Of a stretch of DNA of 64,000 nucleotides, positions 18,952 to 27,690 are shown piece by piece; position 1 is the first letter of the stretch; every line of letters begins with the position of its first letter. Both the position numbers and the translations under genes were made by a program. The notes beneath the pieces were generated by a model. That model had not been told where the DNA came from, did not search any database, and saw nothing but the letters and a program-made list of their open reading frames with translations. The DNA is from Streptomyces zaomyceticus (lineage in GTDB: Bacteria > Actinomycetota > Actinomycetes > Streptomycetales > Streptomycetaceae), in the NCBI RefSeq assembly GCF_014656215.1, contig NZ_BNBZ01000001.1, positions 248,001-312,000 on the forward strand. The letters run 5' to 3'.

Positions 18952-20034
18952 TCAGAGCGACGGTTGCGCGCTCGGCGCCAGGGCTCCGCACAGCGAGGGG
19001 GCGGCGGGTCGGCCCGTGGCGTACGGGTCGGTGACCACCGGGCCGCCCGCCTCGGGGGCACTCGCTCCCGCCAGGAGCGGTTTCACGGAGCCCGTGGTGT
19101 CCGCGCCGCACGCCTGCGGGCCCACCTCGGCGGTGCTGGTCACCAGCTCGGCCCGGTGCATGCGCAGGTCCTCGCGGTCGAAGCGGAAGTGCACCTCGCG
19201 GTGGACGGTGAAGAGGGACGACGCGCCGACCGGGCCGGCGCCCTGACCCGCCGGGCGGACCGCATAGGTGTACGTGTGGTCCGCGGTGACGTCCAGTGTG
19301 TCGGGGCTGGTCTCCTCGAAGCGGAGGGTGCCCTGGACGCGGACGGCCGGGTCCGCGAGCACGACCTGACGCGGGTCGAAGCGGACGAGCCAGCCGGCGA
19401 GGGCGTGCCGGCCGTCGTCGGCCGGTGTCTCGACGCTCCGGTCGAACTGTTCCAGCTGGTCGGGGTCGAGCAGCAGGCGCGCGGGCCGCACGGTCGCCCC
19501 GGACAGGACGTCGGGCTGCAGGGAGGAGGCCACCAGATAGTCCTTGGCGATGCTGAGCGCCGTGACGACCTGGCTCTCGGCGAAGTGGGTGGTGCGTCCC
19601 GCGACCGGCAGGTTGATGCCGGCGGCCCCGGTGCGGTACTCGGCGACCGGGCTGTTGTCGAAGAGCCGGTCGGGCACACCGCCCGCCACCGGGCCCTTCG
19701 GGGCGAGGGGTACCACCGTGGTCCGCAGCGGTTCGGCCCGCTGATCGACGGGGGGCTGGTACGGGTTGCGGACGCCCAGGTAGATGGCCGTGCCGAAGGC
19801 CAGCAGGATCAGCAGAACGAGCAGGATGGCCTGGCGGGAGCTGCTGCGGCCCTCCCAGGCGGACGGGCGGCTGCGGACGGCCTGGGCGTACTCGCCCATC
19901 CGTTCCCGGGCCGAGAACTCCTGGAGGTGGGCAGCACGGACGAACGCCTCGTCGAAGACGACGGATCGGTATTCGTCCTCACCGCCGGGGAGGCCCTCGG
20001 GCGTCCCCTCAGGCGGGTCGCCACGCCCTGCCAT
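18952..20034 (-). CDS. membrane-anchored protein with extracytoplasmic domain, VVFDE motif
   Basis: 360 residues from ATG 20034 (AAGG upstream). The cytoplasmic N-terminus has YRSVVFDEAFVRAAHLQEF, then a basic stretch, one membrane helix (AILLVLLILLAFGTAIYLGV) and an extracytoplasmic domain of about 240 residues containing a YTYAVRP-type beta-rich region. It ends in a Pro/Ala-rich tail with two cysteines. No domain is recognised. The N-terminal motif is shared with the next gene upstream (20178-20762), so the two are probably functionally linked. Confidence 0.85.
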   Translation of the reverse strand: MAGRGDPPEGTPEGLPGGEDEYRSVVFDEAFVRAAHLQEFSARERMGEYAQAVRSRPSAWEGRSSSRQAILLVLLILLAFGTAIYLGVRNPYQPPVDQRAEPLRTTVVPLAPKGPVAGGVPDRLFDNSPVAEYRTGAAGINLPVAGRTTHFAESQVVTALSIAKDYLVASSLQPDVLSGATVRPARLLLDPDQLEQFDRSVETPADDGRHALAGWLVRFDPRQVVLADPAVRVQGTLRFEETSPDTLDVTADHTYTYAVRPAGQGAGPVGASSLFTVHREVHFRFDREDLRMHRAELVTSTAEVGPQACGADTTGSVKPLLAGASAPEAGGPVVTDPYATGRPAAPSLCGALAPSAQPSL

Positions 20035-20177
20035 ACCTTCAGGGTAGGTCCGCGGAGGCTTCGGTAAACGCTGAGGTACGCGACAAAGTCGGAAGAATTC
20101 CGCCGTCAGGGTGTCCCGGGGTCCCGCCGGGGGCGGAACGGTTCGGCCGCCCGGGGGAACGCCGGCCGCCGCTTCGG

Positions 20178-20762
20178 CTACTTCGGGGAAGCCGACCGGG
20201 CCGCGGGCGCGTGGACCGCGGGCGCCTCGGGGGCGTGGGCGGCGGGCGGGGCCGGGTTCGGGTTGGGGGTGTCGACACCGGTGGTGGCCGGCGGAGGGAC
20301 CTGGTCCTGGCGGTTGGCCGCCGCGCCCCGGTAGACGGCGCTGAAGGCCAGGGCGACCATGCCGACGCCCATGACGAGGGCGAGGACCCAGGCGACGGGC
20401 CGGTGCCAGCGGGCGCTGCCCCGGTACGGGCGCAGGGCGCCGCCGTGGCGGCCGTAGGGGCTGGCGTCGTCGCCGACGTCGTCGGGCTCGTAGGTGAGCG
20501 CGGAGGGGTCGTGGCACTCCTCGTAGAGGTCCTCGTCGGCCGATCCTCCGCCGGTGCGGGCGCGGGCGGCCTCGGCCTCGGCACGGGCCTGGGCGGCGGC
20601 GAGGAGCCGCTCGACGGCGGTCGGCTCGTGGACGGCCGCGGCCCGCACGAAGTCCTCGTCGAACACCACGTCGGCGTAGACCTCGTCGGCGCCTCCGCGG
20701 TCGACAGAGTCCTCAGGGTCTTCGCCGTTCAGGAACGGCGTGCCCCCCACGTCGTCCGGCAC
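20178..20762 (-). CDS. single-pass membrane protein sharing the VVFDE motif
   Basis: 194 residues from GTG 20762. The cytoplasmic part carries YADVVFDEDFVRAAAVHE, nearly the same as the motif in the 360-residue neighbour. An Ala/Glu-rich helix, an acidic stretch, a membrane helix (WVLALVMGVGMVALAFSAVY) and a Pro/Ala-rich outside tail of about 50 residues follow. It has no extracytoplasmic domain of size. The start lacks a good ribosome binding site. It lies downstream of proA on the same strand. Function unknown. Confidence 0.83.
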   Translation of the reverse strand: MPDDVGGTPFLNGEDPEDSVDRGGADEVYADVVFDEDFVRAAAVHEPTAVERLLAAAQARAEAEAARARTGGGSADEDLYEECHDPSALTYEPDDVGDDASPYGRHGGALRPYRGSARWHRPVAWVLALVMGVGMVALAFSAVYRGAAANRQDQVPPPATTGVDTPNPNPAPPAAHAPEAPAVHAPAARSASPK

Positions 20763-20838
20763 GGATTCAGAGTAGACCCGGAAGGGGTTTTTGGGCAGGG
20801 AGTGTGCGAACCCTCCCCGCCCGTACCGATTGGAACGG

Positions 20839-22122
20839 TTACCGGATGTGACCGTCGCCGGTGACGATGTACTTGGTCGAGGTCAGCTCCGGAAGGCCCA
20901 TGGGGCCCCTGGCGTGCAGCTTCTGGGTGGAGATGCCGATCTCCGCGCCGAAGCCGAACTGTCCGCCGTCCGTGAACCGGGTGGAGGCGTTCACCGCGAC
21001 CGTGGTGGAGTCGACCAGCTGGGTGAAACGGCGCGCCGCGGCCTGCGAGGTGGTGACGATCGCCTCGGTGTGGCCGGAGGACCACATCCGGATGTGCTCG
21101 ACGGCCTTGTCGAGGGAGTCGACGACGGCGGCGGCGATGTCGTACGAGAGGTACTCCGTCTCCCAGTCCTCGGGCGTGGCCGGTACGACGGTGGCCTTGG
21201 AGCCCTCGGCGTGGGCGAGGACCCGCTCGTCGGCGTGGACGGTGACGCCGGCCTCGGCGAGGGCGTCGAGGGCCCTGGGGAGGAAGGCGGCGGCGACGTC
21301 CTGGTGGACGAGGAGGGTCTCGGCCGCGTTGCAGACGCTGACTCGGTGGGCCTTGGAGTTGATCAGGATCTCGACGGCCATGTCGAGGTCGGTCTGCGCG
21401 TCGACGTAGACGTGGCAGTTGCCGGTGCCGGTCTCGATGACCGGGACGGTGGACTCCTCGACGACGGTCCTGATCAGGGAGGCGCCGCCGCGCGGGATGA
21501 GGACGTCGACGAGGCCGCGGGCGCGCATCAGCTCGCGCACCGATTCGCGGGACTCGCCGGGGACGAGCTGGATGGCGTCGGCGGGCAGTCCGGCGCCGCC
21601 GATGGCGTCGCGCAGGACCTTCACCAGGGCGGTGTTGGAGGCGTACGCGGAGGAGGAGCCGCGGAGCAGGACGGCGTTGCCGGACTTGAGGCAGAGGGCG
21701 GCGGCGTCGACGGTGACGTTGGGGCGGGCCTCGTAGATGATGCCGACGACACCGAGCGGGACGCGGACCTGGCGCAGGTCGATGCCGTTGGGGAGGGTCG
21801 AGCCGCGGACGACCTCGCCGACGGGGTCGGGCAGCGCGGCCACGTCGCGGACGTCGGTGGCGATGGCCCGGACACGCTCGGGGGTGAGGGTGAGCCGGTC
21901 GATGATCGCCTCGCTGGTCCCGGCTTCGCGGGCCTTGGCGATGTCCTCGGCGTTGGCCTCGACGATTTCCGCGGTGCGGACTTCGAGGGCGTCCGCGATC
22001 GCCAGCAGGGCGTCGTCCTTGGCCGCGCGCGGGAGTGGCGCGATTTCGGCGGCGGCGCCACGGGCCCGGTAGGCGGCCCGGGTGACCGGGGAGAGGTTGT
22101 CGAGGGGCGTGAGCGAGGTCAT
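20839..22122 (-). CDS. proA: gamma-glutamyl phosphate reductase
   Basis: 427 residues of the aldehyde dehydrogenase fold. The catalytic Cys lies in [11 protein letters not shown], and [16 protein letters not shown] and the C-terminal [11 protein letters not shown] are ProA signatures. It reduces gamma-glutamyl phosphate with NADPH to glutamate semialdehyde, the second step of proline synthesis. proB, the first step, lies about 0.8 kb upstream on the same strand, with a 113-residue unknown protein between them. Confidence 0.97.
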   Translation of the reverse strand: MTSLTPLDNLSPVTRAAYRARGAAAEIAPLPRAAKDDALLAIADALEVRTAEIVEANAEDIAKAREAGTSEAIIDRLTLTPERVRAIATDVRDVAALPDPVGEVVRGSTLPNGIDLRQVRVPLGVVGIIYEARPNVTVDAAALCLKSGNAVLLRGSSSAYASNTALVKVLRDAIGGAGLPADAIQLVPGESRESVRELMRARGLVDVLIPRGGASLIRTVVEESTVPVIETGTGNCHVYVDAQTDLDMAVEILINSKAHRVSVCNAAETLLVHQDVAAAFLPRALDALAEAGVTVHADERVLAHAEGSKATVVPATPEDWETEYLSYDIAAAVVDSLDKAVEHIRMWSSGHTEAIVTTSQAAARRFTQLVDSTTVAVNASTRFTDGGQFGFGAEIGISTQKLHARGPMGLPELTSTKYIVTGDGHIR

Positions 22123-22230
22123 GCCCGCAGGGTACTGGCACCCCTGCGGACATCCCTCACGTATCCCGCACTCCGAGACGTGCCCCCGCTGTTCCGAGAC
22201 GGCGCGGGAGGGGCGTCACGAAGGTCCCGC

Positions 22231-22572
22231 TCAGTACGGGTGGACGCCGACCGGGGCCGCGGGCGGCGGCCCGTAGCCCTCCGCGATGCGCTGGTGGTAG
22301 GTCTCGCGGTCGATGACCTCGAGGCCGACGATCTCCCACGGCGGCAGCTTGGCGGTCTGCCGGTGCTCGCCCCACAGGCGCAGGGCGACGGCCGCCGCGT
22401 CGTGCAGGTCGCGGGCCTCCTCCCAGTACCGGATCTCGGCGTGGTCGTTGGCATAGCGGCTGGTCAGCAGGAAGGGGTGGTCGTGGGCCAGCTGTTCGAG
22501 CCCGCGCCGTACCTCCTTGAGCGGCGACTCCACACCCGACACGCTGAGGGTGATGTGCCAGAGTTTGGACAC
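22231..22572 (-). CDS. 113-aa conserved hypothetical between proB and proA
   Basis: 113 residues from GTG 22572, which follows AAGGAAC. The sequence SKLWHITLSVSGVESPLKEV opens what looks like a small alpha/beta fold. An acidic, Trp-rich middle (IRYWEEARDLHDAAAVALRLW) and a Pro-rich end follow. No membrane segment or known motif. The reading frame stays open upstream but has poor start signals. Its position between the two proline genes is its only functional hint. Confidence 0.82.
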   Translation of the reverse strand: MSKLWHITLSVSGVESPLKEVRRGLEQLAHDHPFLLTSRYANDHAEIRYWEEARDLHDAAAVALRLWGEHRQTAKLPPWEIVGLEVIDRETYHQRIAEGYGPPPAAPVGVHPY

Positions 22573-22907
22573 GGGCTGTTCCTTGGCGCGTGCCTCACGT
22601 GCCTCGGGAACCTCACGTGTCTCGGTGGTGGTCTCGGTTCTTCTCTCCGTGGACCTGTCCCGTGCCTCGTCGAAGTCGGCTCCGGCCTCGACACTGGTCA
22701 GGGCGCGTTCGGCAGTCCCTCGGGGCGGCGCCCCTGGGCGCGCTCGTCTCACCGGCGGCCTCCTGTGTGATGCGTGTGGTGCTGTACCCCGCCCTGCTCT
22801 TACCCCCGAGACAAAGTTGACCAGTCCGAGGCGGCACTTGGGGCGGTTTTGGTGAACGTCCCTTCCGGATGGCCGCACTTTCAGCCGTTTCGGGAGGGGC
22901 GCGAGGG
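22573..22907. other. 335-bp gap, no gene supported
   Basis: Between proB and the 113-residue gene. The frame of the downstream gene stays open through part of it with a charged Glu/Arg/Thr-rich translation but no convincing start, so it is treated as leader. A slightly AT-richer stretch (about 22790-22860) is the best place for a promoter of the downstream gene; no clean -35/-10 pair was found. Confidence 0.4.
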
Positions 22908-24026
22908 TCAGCGGATGACGACCAGATCGTCGCGGTGGACGACCTCGCGCTCGTACTCGGGTCCGAGCTCCTTGGCCAGCGCGTGGGTGGAACGCCCGAG
23001 CATCCGGGGCATCTCCTTGGCGTCGAAGTTGACGAGGCCCCGGGCGACGGCCCGGCCCGTCGTGTCGCGCAGCTCGACGGGGTCGCCGGCGACGAAGTCG
23101 CCCTCGATTCCCGCGACACCGGCCGCGAGCAGGGACTTCTTGCCGTCGACGACCGCGCGTACGGCTCCGTCGTCCAGCGTGAGGGAGCCCTGCGGGGTGG
23201 AGGCGTGGGCGAGCCAGAGGAGCCGGTCGGCGGAGCGGCGGCCGGTGCGGTGGAAGTACGTGCCGGTGTCGCGGCCGGCGAGGGCGTCGGCGGCGCGGCT
23301 GGCGGAGGTGAGGACCACGGGGATGCCGGCGGCGGCGGCGATCCGGGCGGCCTCGACCTTGGTGACCATGCCTCCGGTGCCGACCCCCGCCTTGCCCGCC
23401 GCGCCGATCTCGACGTGGGCGATGTCCGCGGGGCCTTCGACCTGCGCGATCCTCGACGTGCCGGGCTTGGACGGGTCCCCGTCGTAGAGGCCGTCGACGT
23501 CGGAGAGCAGGACGAGCAGATCGGCGCGGACGAGGTGGGCGACGAGGGCGGCGAGCCGGTCGTTGTCGCCGAAGCGGATCTCGTCGGTGGCGACGGTGTC
23601 GTTCTCGTTGACGACCGGCAGCGCGCCCATGGCGAGCAGTTGGTCGAGGGTCCGGTAGGCGTTGCGGTAGTGGGCCCGCCTGCTGGTGTCGTCGGTGGTG
23701 AGGAGGACCTGTCCGACGCGCACGCCGTAGCGGGCGAAGGAGGCCGTGTACCGGGCGACGAGGAGTCCCTGGCCGACACTGGCCGCCGCCTGCTGGCGGG
23801 CCAGGTCCTTGGGGCGGCGGGTGAGGCCGAGCGGTGCGAGACCTGCGGCGATGGCTCCGGAGGAGACGAGGACGATCTCCTTCTCGCCGCCGCTGCGGAC
23901 CTTGGCGAGCACGTCGACGAGCGCGTCGACGCGGTCGGCGTCGAGGCCTCCGGAGGCGGTGGTGAGCGAGGAGGAGCCGACCTTGACGACGATCCTGCGG
24001 GCCTCCGTCACGTACTGCCTTGCCAC
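22908..24026 (-). CDS. proB: glutamate 5-kinase
   Basis: 372 residues from GTG 24026. IVVKVGSSSLTT opens the amino-acid kinase domain, NENDTVATDEIRFGDND binds nucleotide and substrate, and the C-terminal 100 residues form a PUA domain. It phosphorylates glutamate to start proline synthesis and in relatives is feedback-inhibited by proline. A second GTG at 24011 sits behind AAGG and would give a protein 5 residues shorter. The usual obg-proB adjacency is broken here by a 10-kb surface-glycan block. Confidence 0.96.
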   Translation of the reverse strand: MARQYVTEARRIVVKVGSSSLTTASGGLDADRVDALVDVLAKVRSGGEKEIVLVSSGAIAAGLAPLGLTRRPKDLARQQAAASVGQGLLVARYTASFARYGVRVGQVLLTTDDTSRRAHYRNAYRTLDQLLAMGALPVVNENDTVATDEIRFGDNDRLAALVAHLVRADLLVLLSDVDGLYDGDPSKPGTSRIAQVEGPADIAHVEIGAAGKAGVGTGGMVTKVEAARIAAAAGIPVVLTSASRAADALAGRDTGTYFHRTGRRSADRLLWLAHASTPQGSLTLDDGAVRAVVDGKKSLLAAGVAGIEGDFVAGDPVELRDTTGRAVARGLVNFDAKEMPRMLGRSTHALAKELGPEYEREVVHRDDLVVIR

Positions 24027-24118
24027 GTCCGTCTGTCCCGTCACCTGCGTCGCCACCTGCGTCGTCCTCACTCGGCTGTCCCACGCGCCGTATGCGCCCG
24101 GCGCGGCTGCCAGGCAAT

Positions 24119-24586
24119 CTACGCGAGCCGGGACGGCTGCCGCTCGTCCGTTTCGCTCCCTGGACCCGAGGCACCGGGGCCCTGGCCGGCGTTCCGGGGC
24201 ACCAGGATCCGCTGGGAGATGAGGTAGGTGAACGGGATCGCGACGACGGCCGCGACGAGTGGCGCGATTCTGTCGTCCATTCCGGCCCAGGTGACGAGCG
24301 CGTACAGACCGACGCTCTGCACGAGGTAGTTGGTGACGTTGGTGAGGGGGAAGAGGGCGAACTTCTTCCAGGTGGGCCGGGTGCGGTAGGTGAAGTAGGT
24401 GTTGAGGAAGAAGGAGCCGATCATGCTGAGGAGGAAGGCGAGGGAGTAGGCGGCGAAGTACGGCATCCAGGGGTGGAGCAGCAGGTAACACCCGAAGAAG
24501 GTGCCGGTGTTGACGCCGCCGACCAGGGCGAAGCGGAATATCTCGGCGAGCCGGCCGCGCCGGGCCGGGCCGGATGCCGCCGCCAT
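24119..24586 (-). CDS. GtrA family membrane protein
   Basis: 155 residues with four membrane helices (FRFALVGGVNTGTFFGCYLL, then FNxYFTYR-type NTYFTYRTRPTW). GtrA proteins are thought to flip undecaprenyl-phosphate sugars across the membrane, or help this, for transfer to surface polymers. The ATG overlaps the stop of the GtrB-like glycosyltransferase gene by one base (TGATG), so the pair is coupled as in O-antigen-modifying gtrAB modules. Confidence 0.92.
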   Translation of the reverse strand: MAAASGPARRGRLAEIFRFALVGGVNTGTFFGCYLLLHPWMPYFAAYSLAFLLSMIGSFFLNTYFTYRTRPTWKKFALFPLTNVTNYLVQSVGLYALVTWAGMDDRIAPLVAAVVAIPFTYLISQRILVPRNAGQGPGASGPGSETDERQPSRLA

Positions 24587-25581
24587 CAGTGCTCGCCCTC
24601 GGTGGCCGGGACGCGGATCCGGGCGGCGGCCGCGTGTTCGGCGGCGCCGCGCCCGAAGGAGCGGTGGGTCTCCTTCACGAGGAAGTGCGGTCGGCGCTTG
24701 GTCTCGTAGTAGATGCGGCCGATGTACTCCCCGATCAGCCCCAGCATCACCATCTGCACGCCCCCGAGCCCCACGATGATCGCGACCAGGGTGACGTATC
24801 CGGGAGCGGTGACGCCCTGGGTGAGGGCGGCGACGGCGATCCAGACCGCGTACACGGCGGCGAGGCCGCTCAGCATCATCCCGAGCCAGAGGGCGATGCG
24901 CAGCGGGCGGTTGTTGAAGGAGATCAGCCCGTCCATGCCGTAGTTGATCAGGGAGCTGAACCTCCACTTCGTCTCACCGCCCTCGCGTGCGGCGTTCTGG
25001 TAGTCGAAGGTGACGGTGTCGAAGCCGATCCAGGAGAAGAGCCCCTTGGAGAAGCGGTTGTACTCGGGCAGCGAGAGGAGCGCGTCGACGGCGGGGCGGG
25101 AGAGGAGGCGGAAGTCGCCCACTCCGTCGGTGAGTTCCACGTCGACCCAGCGGTTGACGGCCCGGTAGTACATCCGGCTGAACGCGGAGCGGAGCTTCTT
25201 GTCCCCTTCGCGGGTCCGGCGGGCCATGACCTGGTCGTGGCCCTGGTGGTGCAGGTCCAGCATGCGCGCGAGGAGCTCGGGCGGGTGCTGGAGGTCGGCG
25301 TCCATGATGACCACGGCGTCGCCGGTGGACTTGCGCAGGCCGGCGAGCATGGCGGCCTCCTTGCCGAAGTTGCGGCTGAAGGAGGCGTACTGGGTCCGGT
25401 GCGGGTGCCGGGCGGCGATGGCGCGCAGCTTGCCCAGGGTCGCGTCGGTGCTGCCGTCGTCGACGTAACAGATCTCGTATCCGACCGGCAGGGTGTCGAG
25501 CACCTGACGCATCCGCGCGTCGAAGCGTTCGACGACGTCCTCCTCGTTGAAGCAGGGGACGACGACGGAAAGCCTGGTCAT
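24586..25581 (-). CDS. GtrB-like polyprenyl-phosphate glycosyltransferase (GT2)
   Basis: 331 residues. An N-terminal GT-A domain (LSVVVPCFNEEDVV, VDDGSTD, MDADLQHPPE, the DXD-type metal site) is followed by two C-terminal membrane helices (IALWLGMMLSGLAAVYAVWI and VTLVAIIVGLGGVQMVMLGL) and YIGRIYYETKRRP. This is the layout of GtrB/DPM1-type enzymes that load a hexose from a nucleotide sugar onto undecaprenyl phosphate. Coupled to the GtrA gene downstream. The sugar is not known. Confidence 0.94.
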   Translation of the reverse strand: MTRLSVVVPCFNEEDVVERFDARMRQVLDTLPVGYEICYVDDGSTDATLGKLRAIAARHPHRTQYASFSRNFGKEAAMLAGLRKSTGDAVVIMDADLQHPPELLARMLDLHHQGHDQVMARRTREGDKKLRSAFSRMYYRAVNRWVDVELTDGVGDFRLLSRPAVDALLSLPEYNRFSKGLFSWIGFDTVTFDYQNAAREGGETKWRFSSLINYGMDGLISFNNRPLRIALWLGMMLSGLAAVYAVWIAVAALTQGVTAPGYVTLVAIIVGLGGVQMVMLGLIGEYIGRIYYETKRRPHFLVKETHRSFGRGAAEHAAAARIRVPATEGEH

Positions 25582-25953
25582 GAACGGTCACTCCAGAGGG
25601 ATGGGCGAGAGTACGTCCTGAGGGACCGCCGTCGAACTCTCCTTCGAGCAGCGCGGCCAGGGTACGGAGCGGTGGTGACCGTCCGACGTCGCCCGAGTGA
25701 CCACCCTCGGTCGGCATGTCGTCCATGCAGCAAAGCATGCGGGGAACATAGTGATACCGGTGGCATTCTTACCCTTTTGTCACCCATTGAGCCCCGTAGC
25801 GACGACAACGCCGTGGCGACACCGTGCCACGGCGTCGCCGTGTCCGGTCGTCGCCACGTCATGGTGTCGCCCTGCCGTGGCATCGCCGTGTCATGGCAAC
25901 GGCCGCGTCATGGGCTCGGGCGCACTGACCTCGGCCACCTGGAGCGATGACCG
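25582..25953. other. 372-bp divergent gap with short irregular repeats
   Basis: No gene is supported. The right half (about 25800-25920) holds many copies of GCCGTG and of GGCGAC/GTCGCC in both orientations, including one hairpin CGCCGTGGC/GCCACGGCG (25809-25817 with 25826-25834). The left part (25735-25790) is distinctly less GC-rich and probably holds the promoter of the GtrB-like gene. The gap separates divergent genes, so it should contain promoters for both. Confidence 0.5.
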
Positions 25954-27585
25954 GTGAGTAGGACGACCCTCTCGGAGCGCGGTGATGCACGGATGGCGGA
26001 CGACGGCGGACAGCACACCGGAGCCACGGACGGACTCCGGCGGGCGCTCCCGTGGGTCGCGCTCGCCGTCGCCGCGGGCGCCGGGGCGCTGCTCGCGGTC
26101 GGCGCCTTCCTCGGCCTGTACGTACGCCCCACGTCCGACGACTGGTGCGCCCTGTGGAAGGCCCGGGACATGGGGGTGCTCGGCATCACCGCGGACTTCT
26201 ACCAGACCCAGAACGGGCGCGTCACCAACGCCTTCCTGACCGGACTGCTCTACTCCGACGGCATGCGGGGGCCGAAGCTGCTGCCCGCCCTCCTCGTGGT
26301 CGCACTCGTCACCGGTCTCTTCCTCCTCGGCCGCGCGGCCCTGCGTTCCCTGCGCGACGCGAGCCGGCCGGACGGCGAGCCGTCGGGTCTGCCCGCCCGG
26401 CCGCCCGCCCTGCCCCTCGTGGCCGCCTCGGTGCTCCTCTCCGCGCTGCTGTTCTTCGCCGGGACCCGCTCGTACCAGGTACTGCTCTGGGCGCCGGCGA
26501 CCATCTCCCACACCCTGCCGAGCGTGATCGGTCTCTGGGCCGTGCTCGGCGCCGTCCGGGCCGCGCGCAGTGGTCTGCGGTGGGCCAGGACCGCCGCCGT
26601 GGGATCGGCGCTGGTGATCGGGGCGGTGCTCGGCATGCTGAGCGAACCGTTCACGCTGGTGGCCGGTCTGTTCGCGGTCGCCGTGGGCGTCCTCTGTCTG
26701 CCCCGCCTCGGCTGGACGCGGGACCGGTACGTCTCCACGTGGTGCGCGGCGGCCTGCCTCGGACTCGTCGGCGGCCTCACCCTGCTCTACACCTCGCCGG
26801 GCGCACGCTGGCGGCGGGCGCAGAATCCGCAGGAGCCGATGTCGGCGGCGCAGATCGGAGAAACGTTCCACGACTGGTGGCGCCTCTGGCAGACCATCGG
26901 CGGCCAGTGGGCGTACCTGGGAGCCCTTGCCGTCGGCGCGCTGCTCGGCCTGGCCCTCGCGGCCACCGGCGCCCGCGGGGAGGGCCGCACGCCCACCGCC
27001 ACCGGCGCCCGCGGGGACAATCCCACGGGCACCGGCGCCCGCCGGGACTCCTCGGGCCCGGGACTCCCCCCGCGGGCGCTGTTCCGTACCGCGGTGCTGC
27101 TGCCGCTGCCGCTGATCGCCCTCGCCGCCCTGGCCGTCGTCCTCGGACTGCGCAGCGGCTACGGAGACGTCGGCTGGACGTACGGCCGCACCTGGACGAG
27201 CTTCCTCCTGCCGCTGCTGGTCGTCCTCTGCGCGTACGGGGCCTGGGGTGGCCACCTCCTGGGGCGGCGCCTCGTGGCTCCCGGACGAACCGCCGGACGC
27301 GCCGCCGCGCTCGTGGCGGCCGGCGCGGTCGCCCTCGGCAGCGCGGCCGCCCTGGTGCAGCCGGTGTACGCCCTGACCACGGAGACGGTGGTACGCGCGG
27401 TCGCCTGGGACCGGCAGAACGCCCGCATCCGGCAGGAGGTCGCGGCGGGCTCCCGGGACGTCGCCTACGAACCGCTCCTCATCGGTGGCCTCACCGAACC
27501 CCTCTTCGCGTCCACGTACAAGCGGGACTGGGCGGCGCAGTGCACGGCGACGTACTACGGCGTGGACCGCATCCACCGGCCCTGA
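25954..27585 (+). CDS. DUF6056-like polytopic membrane protein
   Basis: 543 residues from GTG 25954 (GGAGCG upstream), with about ten to eleven membrane helices. An acidic motif after the first helix, RPTSDDWCALW, matches the periplasmic DD position of GT-C-type lipid-sugar glycosyltransferases, and the DUF6056 family has this overall plan. A cytoplasmic loop contains a threefold short repeat, ATGAR followed by a charged spacer (near residues 330-355). In context (gtrAB, galE, TagF) it may transfer sugars to a surface polymer; this is inference. Confidence 0.8.
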   Translation: MSRTTLSERGDARMADDGGQHTGATDGLRRALPWVALAVAAGAGALLAVGAFLGLYVRPTSDDWCALWKARDMGVLGITADFYQTQNGRVTNAFLTGLLYSDGMRGPKLLPALLVVALVTGLFLLGRAALRSLRDASRPDGEPSGLPARPPALPLVAASVLLSALLFFAGTRSYQVLLWAPATISHTLPSVIGLWAVLGAVRAARSGLRWARTAAVGSALVIGAVLGMLSEPFTLVAGLFAVAVGVLCLPRLGWTRDRYVSTWCAAACLGLVGGLTLLYTSPGARWRRAQNPQEPMSAAQIGETFHDWWRLWQTIGGQWAYLGALAVGALLGLALAATGARGEGRTPTATGARGDNPTGTGARRDSSGPGLPPRALFRTAVLLPLPLIALAALAVVLGLRSGYGDVGWTYGRTWTSFLLPLLVVLCAYGAWGGHLLGRRLVAPGRTAGRAAALVAAGAVALGSAAALVQPVYALTTETVVRAVAWDRQNARIRQEVAAGSRDVAYEPLLIGGLTEPLFASTYKRDWAAQCTATYYGVDRIHRP

Positions 27586-27622
27586 GGCCGCCGAAGAAAG
27601 GCAGTCGGAGAGCATGCGAAAG

Positions 27623-27650
27623 CGGGGTGCCCCGAAGCCGGGGCACCCCG
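27623..27650. terminator. bidirectional terminator between DUF6056 gene and galE
   Basis: A perfect 12-bp stem, CGGGGTGCCCCG (27623-27634) with CGGGGCACCCCG (27639-27650), and an AAGC loop, between two convergent genes. Confidence 0.85.
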
Positions 27651-27690
27651 CCCGCGACCGACCACGAGGGCCGGACGGAAACGAAGGAGA

